Positions 26,249-34,711 of a stretch of 64,000 bases of DNA are shown one piece after another. The notes below the pieces were generated by a model. That model ran no database searches, was not told the DNA's origin, and saw nothing but the letters and a program-made list of their open reading frames with translations. Origin of the DNA: Microterricola viridarii (GTDB lineage: Bacteria > Actinomycetota > Actinomycetes > Actinomycetales > Microbacteriaceae); the NCBI RefSeq assembly GCF_900104895.1, contig NZ_LT629742.1, forward strand, positions 2,356,001 to 2,420,000. The letters are read 5' to 3'. The position numbers and the translations under genes are program-made. The stretch's first letter is position 1. Each line of letters begins with the position of its first letter.

Positions 26249-28005
26249 CCGACGAGTATCTCAGCTCGCAGCAGCTGAACGCCTTAGCTCCGGCAATTCG
26301 GCTGATCGAGGCGGGCCCGGGATCGGGGAAGACCAGGGCCGTGGTCGAGCGATACCGGCAAGTCGCTTCCCAGCCCGGCCAGTTTGCCTCACTGGTGTCC
26401 TTCACCAACAGCGCTGTCAATGAAGTACGCAAGCGCTGCGCGAGCCAGCCCCACCTCCTCCAACACCCAAACTTCGTCGGCACTTTCGACGCGTTCTTCC
26501 ACCGATTTGTCACTACGCCATCTTTCCTGCGTACGGAAGGCAAGCAACTTCGATACGTCGCGTCATGGGACGATCTTCCGGATCACTGGTCTCGACTACG
26601 GCCCCCAAAGGGAGGAACCGGCTTCCCCCTCACCGCGTTCGAACCAAGGCCAGATGGGCGGTTCCAGATTGTCGAGAAGCGCTTGTCTCGACTTGAGCGC
26701 GCTATGTGGACCAGTCTCCCCGCATTCACTCGGAACAACCTTGCTGCCGAGGCCGCCACTCGCAATGCCCACTTGGCTTCTGCCGGAATTATGAGCGCCG
26801 AAAGCGCGCGCAGCTACGCGCTGGGTATTCTTCACACCGCTGAAGGAACTCGAATCTTGGAACGTCTGCACCGCCGTTTCTCCGAGCTCATCGTTGACGA
26901 GTTCCAAGACTGCAACGAGACCGAAATCCAACTCTTGGAACTTCTGCAAGAGAAAGGCCTGGCCATCGTCGCTGTCGCTGATCCAGATCAGGCCATATAC
27001 AACTTCCGCCAAGTAGCAGCAGGCGACATCTACCGGAAATTCCGAGACACGGTACCGGAGAGCGCTATAGCTCCTCTCAACGAATGCCACCGCTCCACCC
27101 AGTCGATTTGTGACGTCGTGACGAGTTTGCGAAGTATCTCCCCTGACCCTGTCGTCGCGTCTCCCACGGCACCAGCCGGTTCACCCCATGTCTACGTGTT
27201 CAAGGGAAAACGCAACGAGATCATGGCCAGGGCCAATACAGTCCTTCAGACCCATGGAATCAGCCCGCAAGACGCCCGAGTACTCGCCCACGGAAGCACC
27301 GATGCTCGACAACTACTTCATCATCAATCAGCACTCACGGGAAACTCCTCCGCCCGACGGGTCCTTCACGCGATACTCGAACTGCGCGGGCGAGGAACTG
27401 CCACACATCGCCTATCCGCACTAAACGCCCTCGGCCGCGTATTCCTATCAGCGATCGAACAACCAGGCATCCCGCAGACCTCAACCATGGATGAGACCCT
27501 AGCAATCCTCGGGATCGAAGCTGCGACGCTTCGTTTGCTATCCAAAAGGCTGGTGACGACAAGCCAGCAGTGGCAAAACCCGGACGACTATGCGACCTCG
27601 TTGTCTGCTGTCATTAGTGAAGGCTTCGCCGAATTCGGGCTCAATCCGAAATCGCAGCTGAAGGTTGTCTTTCCCAAACCAAAACCGGACCTGTGGGCCC
27701 ATTGGACAAACCAAGTTGATGGTCTCTCCACGGATACGTCCTTCGGTTGGCAATGGTCAAACATTCATCAAGTGAAGGGCGGCGAATTTGACGCCATCTT
27801 AATGTCTATCCCGTCAAAGGCCCGCGGAGACAACCCACACGCACTCGACGACTGGGAGACCAACACCAACTCGGAGCAGCGACGGGTCCTTTATGTGGGC
27901 GCCAGTCGCGCGCAGCGGGTTCTGATGTTCTGGCCGGAAGGGCAGCGCTACGCGCAGCTAGTACGGATACTGAAACGCGACGGTATCCCCTACTTGGTCG
28001 TCTGA
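26245..28005 (+). CDS. gajB: Gabija protein GajB: UvrD/Rep-like helicase
   Basis: A 586-residue superfamily 1A helicase-like ATPase with a GTG start overlapping the gajA stop. All main motifs are seen: Walker A AGPGSGKT (23-30), Ia VSFTNSAVNEVRKR, motif II VDEFQD (217-222), motif III ADPDQAIYNFRQ (245-256), motif IV NECHRS (279-284), motif V HQVKGGEFD (508-516) and motif VI RRVLYVGASRAQ (546-557). In Gabija, GajB joins a GajA tetramer and helps trigger DNA cutting and nucleotide depletion during infection. The length is above the typical value of about 500 residues. The immediate partner and the overlap make the Gabija assignment strong, although the pair could also be called an OLD-helicase operon. 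Confidence 0.92.
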   Translation: MTDEYLSSQQLNALAPAIRLIEAGPGSGKTRAVVERYRQVASQPGQFASLVSFTNSAVNEVRKRCASQPHLLQHPNFVGTFDAFFHRFVTTPSFLRTEGKQLRYVASWDDLPDHWSRLRPPKGGTGFPLTAFEPRPDGRFQIVEKRLSRLERAMWTSLPAFTRNNLAAEAATRNAHLASAGIMSAESARSYALGILHTAEGTRILERLHRRFSELIVDEFQDCNETEIQLLELLQEKGLAIVAVADPDQAIYNFRQVAAGDIYRKFRDTVPESAIAPLNECHRSTQSICDVVTSLRSISPDPVVASPTAPAGSPHVYVFKGKRNEIMARANTVLQTHGISPQDARVLAHGSTDARQLLHHQSALTGNSSARRVLHAILELRGRGTATHRLSALNALGRVFLSAIEQPGIPQTSTMDETLAILGIEAATLRLLSKRLVTTSQQWQNPDDYATSLSAVISEGFAEFGLNPKSQLKVVFPKPKPDLWAHWTNQVDGLSTDTSFGWQWSNIHQVKGGEFDAILMSIPSKARGDNPHALDDWETNTNSEQRRVLYVGASRAQRVLMFWPEGQRYAQLVRILKRDGIPYLVV

Positions 28006-28606
28006 TCCGGACTTTTCCACCGCGCGGCACGCCACAGAACTCCGCCCTGCCGGAGCGTATGAATTGGCAGCGGCACTGCTAGCGGTGCAGCTTGCGGACA
28101 CACTCGGGTGACGCCCCCGTGGCGTGGTGCATCTTTCGGCAGAGTGTCACGACGAGCAGAGACCCGTACGAGGGAAGAACTTCAAATCAGACCCTGCGTG
28201 AGACGCTCACCGCACTCATCGAGCGGATCCCTCGAGTCAGCCAGAACAAGTAGGCCATCAGTCCCCACTCGCCGCGACGACCGTGGCGCGGGCCATGGGG
28301 AGCGGAATCCTCTCCTGCTCGACCCGGCGTTTCCGTGCCCAGGACGGGTGCACCAGATCGAGGTAGAGCGCGCGCTCATCGGCGGTGAGATGAGGGACAG
28401 GACGAGGCTCCCGCGCCGCCGAGGGTGAGGACCATTTCGGGATGGATTCATACGGCGTGGATGAGTTCGTCGCCTACAACGCCGACACGACCTCTGAACA
28501 CAATGCGTTCCCAAGCCAGGCGAACCAGCTTTGTGTATCACCCACGCCGTTCGACCGACGGGTCTCGCGCCACGGGCCAACTGGTGAGGATCACTAGGCT
28601 TGCGCC
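28006..28606. other. About 600 bases without a firm gene
   Basis: Short reading frames are present on both strands but none has a family pattern. A 51-codon ORF at 28442-28597 has weak support only. The last 12 bases are the promoter of the next gene. Confidence 0.5.
28595..28606 (+). promoter_or_regulatory. Leaderless promoter, first of a duplicated pair
   Basis: TAGGCT (28595-28600) is followed by six bases and the ATG. About 24 bases around it, from GGATCAC through the first two codons, are identical to 29523-29546 in front of the GIY-YIG gene. There is no ribosome-binding site. Confidence 0.65.
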
Positions 28607-29497
28607 ATGAACAGAGGCGAACCTCGCAACCTTCAAGAGGGCTGGTGTCCGGAGGGCGAGGCCTGGTCGAACGCCGCCGCGAGAGTTGACCCGGAAGAGT
28701 GGGAACGAATCAAGAACGCGTTCGACCCGAAGAAGGCCGCCGAAGTGACGGCGGCGCTGCTCACTTACGCCTTCACCGGCCTCACGCCGTCGAACCAAGA
28801 CGATCAGGGAGGGCAAGGGCAGGGCCGCAATGGCGCGGTAGACATTCTGCTCACGGATGCAACCACGGGCGAGCAGCAGGCTATGGAGGTCACCACCTCC
28901 CTCGACCGCCGCTACCAAGACTCTTCCGCCGCTATCGCCAAGTTTGAGGAAGCGGTGACGGTTTCATACAACGGTGAACGTTCCTGGTCGCTAGAACTCG
29001 AACGAGGCTGGGAAACGTTACGGCTCGTGAAAGATCTTGCTCCCACCGTGGCGAATGCGTTAAATGAAATGCCCGCTACAGGTGAGCCCATCTCAGGCCC
29101 AAGGACACTTCACTCGCACGTCGTCGCCTGGCCTATCGACCCAGTGGCCCAGCCCACGGTGAAGGTGACAAGTAGGAATGCAGGGGCGCTCAATCGCGAC
29201 GACCCGTATCTCGATGCGCTCACCAACTACCTCGCGACGGACATCACGATAAAGTCCAAGCTCGACAAACTAGAGAGTGAGGCCCCGCGCTTCAACGCCA
29301 CGCGGTCTCACCTGTACATCGGCATGGCCTCCACCGGAGTACTTGGAGGCCTTCTTCCCGCAAGCCCCTCCTACTTCACCTGGGGAACATTTGCGACGCC
29401 CAAGCCGCTTACCGACCTTTGGCTAGAGGGCGGCACAGGTGAGATGTACCACTGGACGCAGGAAAACGAATGGATTTTCCACAACCTGCAGAAGTGA
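28607..29497 (+). CDS. Hypothetical protein with nuclease-like EVT motif
   Basis: A 296-residue soluble protein. Near residue 85 it has AVDILLTDATTGEQQAMEVTTSLD, an aspartate strand followed by a GxExxxMEVT strand that resembles the PD-(D/E)XK core with the lysine replaced by threonine. The C-terminus, SHLYIGMASTGVLGGLLPA and LTDLWLEGG followed by an aromatic-rich end, resembles a group of uncharacterised actinobacterial proteins with similar EVT motifs. Its promoter is a near copy of the one of the next gene, so the two are probably expressed together as separate leaderless messages. A defence role is suggested only by location. Confidence 0.65.
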   Translation: MNRGEPRNLQEGWCPEGEAWSNAAARVDPEEWERIKNAFDPKKAAEVTAALLTYAFTGLTPSNQDDQGGQGQGRNGAVDILLTDATTGEQQAMEVTTSLDRRYQDSSAAIAKFEEAVTVSYNGERSWSLELERGWETLRLVKDLAPTVANALNEMPATGEPISGPRTLHSHVVAWPIDPVAQPTVKVTSRNAGALNRDDPYLDALTNYLATDITIKSKLDKLESEAPRFNATRSHLYIGMASTGVLGGLLPASPSYFTWGTFATPKPLTDLWLEGGTGEMYHWTQENEWIFHNLQK

Positions 29498-29528
29498 CAC
29501 GGTTCACCGGCAGACTAGTGGGGATCAC

Positions 29529-29540
29529 TAGGCTTGCGCC
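29529..29540 (+). promoter_or_regulatory. Leaderless promoter, second of a duplicated pair
   Basis: TAGGCT (29529-29534) lies six bases before the ATG of the GIY-YIG gene. The surrounding block is the same as that at 28589-28612, showing duplication or shared ancestry of the two leaders. Confidence 0.65.
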
Positions 29541-30335
29541 ATGAAGCTGATTGAGGACTACGAACGGCCGCCCCGCAAGAGCCACAAGCGGCTTTCCGGC
29601 AACGCTCCCGCTCGAACTGCGCTGCACTTCGGCATCAATGTTCGGAGCGGAAGTCGGCACGGCCTGAACATCGACCGAACCACCTACGCTGACATCAACA
29701 AGCGGTCCTCAACCCACTTTCCGCGAGAGCTGAACCCCGCTCTTTGGGATGCGCTTGATGAATATTTCGAAGATGACGAACATCGAATCCACACCGACGA
29801 TTGGTGCGCAGCTCATCAGGCGCGAGCACTTGAAAACTTCGACCTCAACATGGCGTACTTCGCGTCCCTCGAGCACGCGGAGTTCGATCGAGCAATTGCT
29901 GAAGCGGTGGCTGCACAGAAGGGCATGGTCGAGGTTGCCGATCTCAACGAGTGGGACGGGAAGCGTGGCCTCTACGTGATGGTGCTCGACGGCCACAGAC
30001 AGGCCTATGTGGGTATCACAGAAAGCGAGGGAGGAATCAAGGCGCGCGTCAGACAGCACTGGTCGACGAGCAAGCAGTTCGACCGCTTGCTCTGGGGTGG
30101 AGTCAACGAATCCATCCTGTCCGTAGATAGCTTTCGAGCACTCGACACCACCCGGATCTTCGCAGCACAGGTGCGCAGCCCCCTCACCCTCGAAAACAAG
30201 GTGATTGAGTCACTACCAGGGAAGTTTGTCCTGAACCGCATCGCGGGCGGAGATGCCAAGCTGATCGGTTTCGCCAGCGCGCTGGGCGCTGACATTGTGA
30301 AGAAACACCAGCTGCAGGCCGACCCAACTCCATAA
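29541..30335 (+). CDS. GIY-YIG nuclease-domain protein
   Basis: A 264-residue protein. The C-terminal half carries a GIY-YIG domain: GLYVMVLDG (143-151) and AYVGIT (155-160) as the two signature strands, the arginine-bearing helix IKARVRQHW, and LENKVIESLPGKFVLNRIAGG (217-237), which supplies the metal-binding glutamate and the conserved asparagine. The N-terminal 130 residues are unrecognised and charged. GIY-YIG enzymes cut DNA in repair, restriction and homing. It is the last gene before boundary repeat C. It shares a duplicated leader with the preceding gene, so a two-protein module is likely. Confidence 0.82.
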   Translation: MKLIEDYERPPRKSHKRLSGNAPARTALHFGINVRSGSRHGLNIDRTTYADINKRSSTHFPRELNPALWDALDEYFEDDEHRIHTDDWCAAHQARALENFDLNMAYFASLEHAEFDRAIAEAVAAQKGMVEVADLNEWDGKRGLYVMVLDGHRQAYVGITESEGGIKARVRQHWSTSKQFDRLLWGGVNESILSVDSFRALDTTRIFAAQVRSPLTLENKVIESLPGKFVLNRIAGGDAKLIGFASALGADIVKKHQLQADPTP

Positions 30336-30625
30336 CTAGATTGCCTGACCCGTCCAGTTAATCATGCCGCTGCTTTACCACCGGCGTCATCGGTTGAGAG
30401 GGCGACTGCTCGAGCACAGTGGCTCTACTCGTGCTCCTCGGCGGAACGATCCCGAGGGCGCGGTGGAGGCGCTTGTTGCCGCACAGTGCACTCAGTCGAG
30501 GGTGAGCTCCGGGACGTCGGTCGCTGTCTTCAGCGCGCCGGCGAGGAAGGGTCGTTCCTTCGCGACAGCCCCGGCGATTCAATTCGACGCTTTGGGATAC
30601 CGCTTCGAAGCGGTGGATCGTCCAG

Positions 30626-31317
30626 CCCCATATGAGTTGGCTGCTGTCACAACACGACTGACGTTCTTGGGTGGGGTGCCGCACAGCGTGAACGGAGCGC
30701 AACGCCCGCTGCTGCTGCTGCTGCTGCTGCTGACAGTCGATCCGCCACAATCGGTCGAGACAGGCCGAGCCGCGATGACCGCCTCCCGAGGTGATTTGAA
30801 CCCAAGGCCAGGTTGCAACCAATAAGTGTTGAATAGACGTGCGCGGAAATCCGTCGATTCACCTGCCGCCAACGGCCCCGGATCCCCGGAACGGCGCGGA
30901 TCTTGCCCGGCCTCGCCGCGCCCAGGCTGCAGAAAACATGGGCAATAAACGTTGAACGGCGCGCAGAAGCCGTCAACAAGCATCTCAGTAAACCCCAGGT
31001 CAAGCCAATATTCTGGTCGGCAAAATGAGACTTGAACCCGTGACTGACTATCAAATGAATGCCCGATTCACATACAAACGCATGAATATAAATAGCGCTT
31101 GATCAGGGATTTAACTGTAGGGCGGACGGGACTTGAACCCGTGACCGGCGGGCTTCACACAGCCCTCCCCCGCGAGTGGATTCACCTCGGGACACCTCGA
31201 GTAATCTCGATCTGACTAGGGATTCCTTGCGTGATGTTTCCTCATCATATCGCGCCACCTCGACTCACCTCGGGCCGCCTGGAGTGATTAAACGTTGAAT
31301 AAACGTGCGCGCATCAA
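30626..31317. repeat. Long imperfect direct repeat, island boundary (copy C)
   Basis: This 692-base block is the partner of 21725-22416. It ends with the same T-arm-like sequence (ACGGG-TTCAAGT-CCCGT, minus strand, within 31118-31150) and the tandem motif TTAAACGTTGAATAAACG near 31288. Two more T-arm-like sequences, at about 30793 and 31026, and arm-like motifs at about 30821 and 30939, repeat the order seen in copy B. Copy C differs in having a GCT run. Together copies B and C bracket the toxin-antitoxin, Gabija and GIY-YIG genes. Confidence 0.78.
30708..30731. repeat. Trinucleotide repeat (GCT)8
   Basis: Eight uninterrupted GCT units lie inside copy C. The matching place in copy B (about 21820) has only scattered GCC/GCT triplets, so the run expanded after the two copies separated. 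It is not inside a supported gene. Confidence 0.9.
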
Positions 31318-31463
31318 ATATCGAAGGCCAACGGGCTAAACCGTTCGATTGCATCGACGACGACGATTCAAGTGCCGGGCCGGAACTAGCACCGCGCAAT
31401 CCAACCGAGCTGGCGGATTGTGTCGATCATCGCGACGGCTGCACGGGCGCCAAAGCGCAAACT

Positions 31464-31496
31464 CAGGTTCAGGCTCAGGCTCAGGCTCAGGCTCAG
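31464..31496. repeat. Hexanucleotide tandem repeat (CAGGCT)n
   Basis: About five and a half units of CAGGCT, the first being CAGGTT, run up to and into the stop codon of the Gfo/Idh/MocA gene (TCA at 31493-31495). The repeat abuts the 3' end of the gene and lies next to the island edge. Confidence 0.9.
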
Positions 31497-32491
31497 ATCG
31501 AATCTCTCGTCGTTTCGAGCGAGTTATTGTCGACCAACTCACGTATCGCGTCGAGGGTTTGCGCGACCTCAACCGTCGAGTCTCGATCGTGCGACGGGTG
31601 CTCCCACAGTCCATCTCGGAGAGCATCGCGAACCGCTCCAAGCATCGGGACGTAGCCATTCCCCTGTCGAGGGTGATTCAGGATCTCCGGCGAACCGAAT
31701 ATTCTCTCCGCCGAACCCGCGTGGATGCGGGCAGTACTACCGGCCCAGAACATTGGATCCAGGGTCACCCAGCCGTGATCGCCGCTGATTGCGGCAGAGA
31801 GATCAAGAAACTCGACCCCTGACCAGGCCGCGTGCGCAAAACGCCCGTCGCTGTAGTCCAGTGTCGCGTGTCCAGCGATGTCGACAGCGCCATCAACAAC
31901 CCCGCTCGCGTTGACCGAATCAGGACGCCCCATGGCCCAGTGCGCCAATGTCACCGCGTAGATGCCCCTGTCGAGCAGGATACTTCCGCCGTCCGCAGGC
32001 CGCAGCCGAGTGGGACTCGCTCGGAATGGTGTGCCGAAGCTTGCCCTTACGCTGCGGACGTCCCCGAGCAGACCGGCACGAATCCGCTCTATCACCTCGA
32101 CGTGGAGACGATTGAAGCGCATCCACATGGCCTCCATGGCAAATTTGCCGACCTCTCGGGCCTTGGCAAAGATCGCCTCAACATCGGGCGCCGACATCGC
32201 CATCGGCTTTTCGACCAGCACATGCTTGCCGGCCTCCAGTGCTTCGAGCGCTATCTGGCGATGCGTGTGGGCCGGTGTCGCAATGTAGACCATATCCACA
32301 TCGCCTCGTTCAAGCAGTCGCGCACGCTGATCCGTTGCAAAAGGAATGTCGTGCTCTGCTGCGAAACTGTCGGCACGCTCCTGCGCCCTCCCCCACACGG
32401 CGGTGACCGAGCATCCGTCAACGGTCAGCAGATCGGGAACGAGACGACTCGAAATATCGCCGGTGCCGATGATTCCCCAACGGATCGTCAT
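31493..32491 (-). CDS. Gfo/Idh/MocA family NAD(P)-dependent oxidoreductase
   Basis: A 332-residue cytoplasmic dehydrogenase. The Rossmann motif GIIGTGDIS is at residues 7-15, and the family signature EKPMAM follows HVLV near residue 95. The C-terminal alpha/beta sheet domain is complete, with GSILLDRGIYAVTLAHWAMG. Family members oxidise sugars, inositols or sugar acids, and some start redox-neutral glycoside cleavage. An operator-like palindrome at 32578-32595 lies between it and a divergent broken symporter gene, so it is probably part of the glucuronide regulon. The substrate is unknown. Confidence 0.9.
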   Translation of the reverse strand: MTIRWGIIGTGDISSRLVPDLLTVDGCSVTAVWGRAQERADSFAAEHDIPFATDQRARLLERGDVDMVYIATPAHTHRQIALEALEAGKHVLVEKPMAMSAPDVEAIFAKAREVGKFAMEAMWMRFNRLHVEVIERIRAGLLGDVRSVRASFGTPFRASPTRLRPADGGSILLDRGIYAVTLAHWAMGRPDSVNASGVVDGAVDIAGHATLDYSDGRFAHAAWSGVEFLDLSAAISGDHGWVTLDPMFWAGSTARIHAGSAERIFGSPEILNHPRQGNGYVPMLGAVRDALRDGLWEHPSHDRDSTVEVAQTLDAIRELVDNNSLETTRDSI

Positions 32492-32577
32492 CGAGTGCCA
32501 ACTACCCGCATTGCCGCCACCGTGCGCTCGAACACTAGGACTCCTTCGTGATTAGTCGAAGTTCTCATCATGAACCT

Positions 32578-32595
32578 TTGGCAACCGGTTGTCAA
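32578..32595. promoter_or_regulatory. LacI-type operator, divergent mocA-like/symporter region
   Basis: TTGGCAACCGGTTGTCAA is a nearly perfect palindrome with a central CG. It is one of seven related sites in the sugar locus and lies 87 bases upstream of the oxidoreductase start. Confidence 0.75.
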
Positions 32596-32664
32596 TGGGT
32601 GGTCCCCACGTTTTGCTTGATACCAACGACCTCTGGTCGAGTGCCCGACGAAGGAGTTTTGCGA

Positions 32665-33613
32665 ATGGTGACCCCCACCCTGACTGCGCCTGTTCCCACA
32701 GAGCGCCTCCCCCTCTAGCGGCTGGCGGCATGGGCTGGCGCGGGGCTCTTGGCCGCGGCTAGCTTCAATCTGTGCAATGGCTTCTTTGGACTGGGCGCGG
32801 CGCCTCTGGCCAATCGCGACCCCGAGACCCGCTTTGGCAAGGCCCGACATATGAATTCGCCGACTTGGGTATTGGGTTGGCCACGTGGCTACTTTTCTCG
32901 ACGCCGTCATCGCTCTCCGAAGCAAGACGGATTGCGTGGGTCTTCGCCACGTTCATCAGTATTCAAGCAGTGTTCGACACCCGGTTGAGTGCCCACCCGT
33001 GCAGGTGCGCGACATCCTCACAGCACTCACAGGCAATCGGTGGATCTTTGCCCTCGCGGCGCTTCAGCTCGTGGCTGCAGCCATCAACGGCACCGGCGCC
33101 GGCGCGTACTACTTCCGGTACATCGTGGGCGACCTAGGGCTGCAGTCCATCGTGTTCGGCGCCGGAATCCTCGTTCTTCCCAGCATCCTCCTTCTCCCCG
33201 TTTTGATGAAACGAGTAGCCATCTCACAGACCATCATGACCGGCGCGGTCTGCGGGCTTATCGGTTCTGTCATCAACGGATTCGCAGGTGCGAACGTCTC
33301 GATCCTGATCGTCGGCGAGCTCTTCACCGGGCTCGCGTTTCTTCCGGTGAGCTACCTCATCGCTGTTCTGATTCTCGACCTCGTGCTGATCTTCGTGATC
33401 ATGGTGAGCTCCGGGCGATTCGATCGCCTCATCCTGCCGCAGGTGCACGCTGACCTAGACGCACGTGGGCCTGCCGCGCAAGGATCAGCACAGGGCAGCG
33501 AAATCGAGCTCGAGGCGACGCCACATGTGATGGTGGGCGACCCCGCTGGCGTTGACCCGAATCCGTCCCGTGATCTTCTGAGCGTTGCGCGTTCGGTACG
33601 CGACGACAGCTGA
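32665..33613 (+). pseudogene. Broken GPH/MFS-type sugar symporter gene
   Basis: The start (ATG at 32665 with AAGGAG 8 bases upstream) opens MVTPTLTAPVPTERLPL, then meets an in-frame TAG at 32716. The same frame continues as FNLCNGFFGLGAAPLANRD; the next family segments (YEFADLGIGLATWLLFSTP and IAWVFATFISIQAVFDT) are in a second frame, and the C-terminal membrane part (GNRWIFALAALQLVAAAINGTGAGAYYFRY, LPSILLLPVLMKR and later helices) in a third. One stop, at least two frame changes and missing early helices show it is inactive. Members of this family carry glycosides, including glucuronides, so it was probably the original symporter of the locus. Confidence 0.85.
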
Positions 33614-33620
33614 TAACCAC

Positions 33621-33664
33621 AGCGCTCCGCGCTGCGCCAGATCGGCGGCGCGGCGCGGAGCGCT
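33621..33664. terminator. Bidirectional hairpin between convergent genes
   Basis: A perfect 12-bp inverted repeat (33621-33632 with 33653-33664) with a 20-base loop lies between the symporter pseudogene and the 3' end of the lacI-type gene. It can serve both directions. Confidence 0.7.
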
Positions 33665-33667
33665 ATG

Positions 33668-34711
33668 TTAGACCGCCGTCTCCGGTGCCGCCCCCGTGCT
33701 TCCGCGAATGATGAGGTTCGTGGCAAGCAGTTCGTCGTCTACCTGATCGGCGTTGTGGCCCAACTGCGCGAGCAACTTCTGCACCGCACGCTCTCCCGCA
33801 AGCTCAAGTTGTGCTCGAACAGTTGTGAGCGCCGGAACAATGAGCTCGCTGCCGAAGATGTCGTCGAATCCCATGATGCTGAGGTCTTCCGGCACCCGGA
33901 TCCCGACTGCAGAGGCCGCCTGGATGAGCCCAATCGCCATGAGGTCATTGAAAGCGATGACCGCCGTGGCGCGCGACGCAACAACGCGTCGGAGCGCGAT
34001 TTGGCCGCCCTCAATTGTTGGCTGGTTGGGGCCAACCTCTACGAGCGCCAGCCCGCGATTCTCCGCGCCATCAAGCATGAGCTCCCAGCGTTGCCGGCTC
34101 ACCCATGAGGATTCAGGACCGGACAAGAAGAGAAGTGACTTGTGCCCGAGCCCGTCGAGATGAGTCATCATTTCTTCGACGCCCATCTCAACGTTTGGAA
34201 GTACCCCCGGCACCCCATCTACGGCACGATTGATGAGCACGACCGGCTTGCGTTCAGCGAGATCCGAGATTTTCTCGTCGGCGAGTCGAGTCGTTGCGAG
34301 AATCACTCCGTCGACGCTCGGAACAAGCCGGGAAATGACCTCGGCCTCGGCCTCGCCAGACTCCTGGGACTCCGCGATCACGAGGGTGTATCCAGCAGCA
34401 GTAGCGGTGTGTTCGGCACCACGGACGATTCCAAAAATCACCGGGTTCGTGATGTCAGCAACGACAAGCCCCAGCGTTTGGCTCCGACCTGTGGGAAGCG
34501 CCCGCGCCATGGGGTTAAACCGGAAGTCCAGCCGCTCTGCAGCCGCCCTGATCCGCGCTTCGGTCTTCACGCTGATTCGTCCGGGCTTGCTCAGCGCGCG
34601 TGACACGGTCGACGGGTTGACACCGGCGAGTTCCGCAATGTCGTAAATCGTCGCCGACCCACCGCGGCGTTTGAGCCGCGCGGCCAAATCTGGAGGAAGT
34701 TCCTCAGTCAC
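33668..34711 (-). CDS. LacI-family transcriptional regulator, likely master repressor of the glucuronide locus
   Basis: A 347-residue regulator with the LacI helix-turn-helix near the N-terminus (ATIYDIAELAGVNPSTVSRALSKPGRIS, including the hinge-helix side ARALPTGRSQTLGLVVADITNP) and a periplasmic-binding-type effector domain with SIMGFDDI. It is the only LacI-family gene in the window. The seven 18-bp palindromes with a central CG found upstream of the sugar genes have the size and symmetry expected for a LacI dimer. The gene is last in the uidA-manD-gntK-lacI operon, with a 4-base overlap, so it is under its own control. The effector may be glucuronate, fructuronate or a downstream acid (inference). 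Confidence 0.9.
   Translation of the reverse strand: MTEELPPDLAARLKRRGGSATIYDIAELAGVNPSTVSRALSKPGRISVKTEARIRAAAERLDFRFNPMARALPTGRSQTLGLVVADITNPVIFGIVRGAEHTATAAGYTLVIAESQESGEAEAEVISRLVPSVDGVILATTRLADEKISDLAERKPVVLINRAVDGVPGVLPNVEMGVEEMMTHLDGLGHKSLLFLSGPESSWVSRQRWELMLDGAENRGLALVEVGPNQPTIEGGQIALRRVVASRATAVIAFNDLMAIGLIQAASAVGIRVPEDLSIMGFDDIFGSELIVPALTTVRAQLELAGERAVQKLLAQLGHNADQVDDELLATNLIIRGSTGAAPETAV

Noticed and set aside
28442-28597. 51-codon ORF before the EVT-motif gene
   Set aside because: It has only a weak ribosome-binding site and no family pattern, and its stop lies inside the next promoter; too weak to list as a gene.
30708-31496. CRISPR array
   Set aside because: The repeats here are simple GCT and CAGGCT runs without spacers; no regularly spaced repeat was seen in the window.
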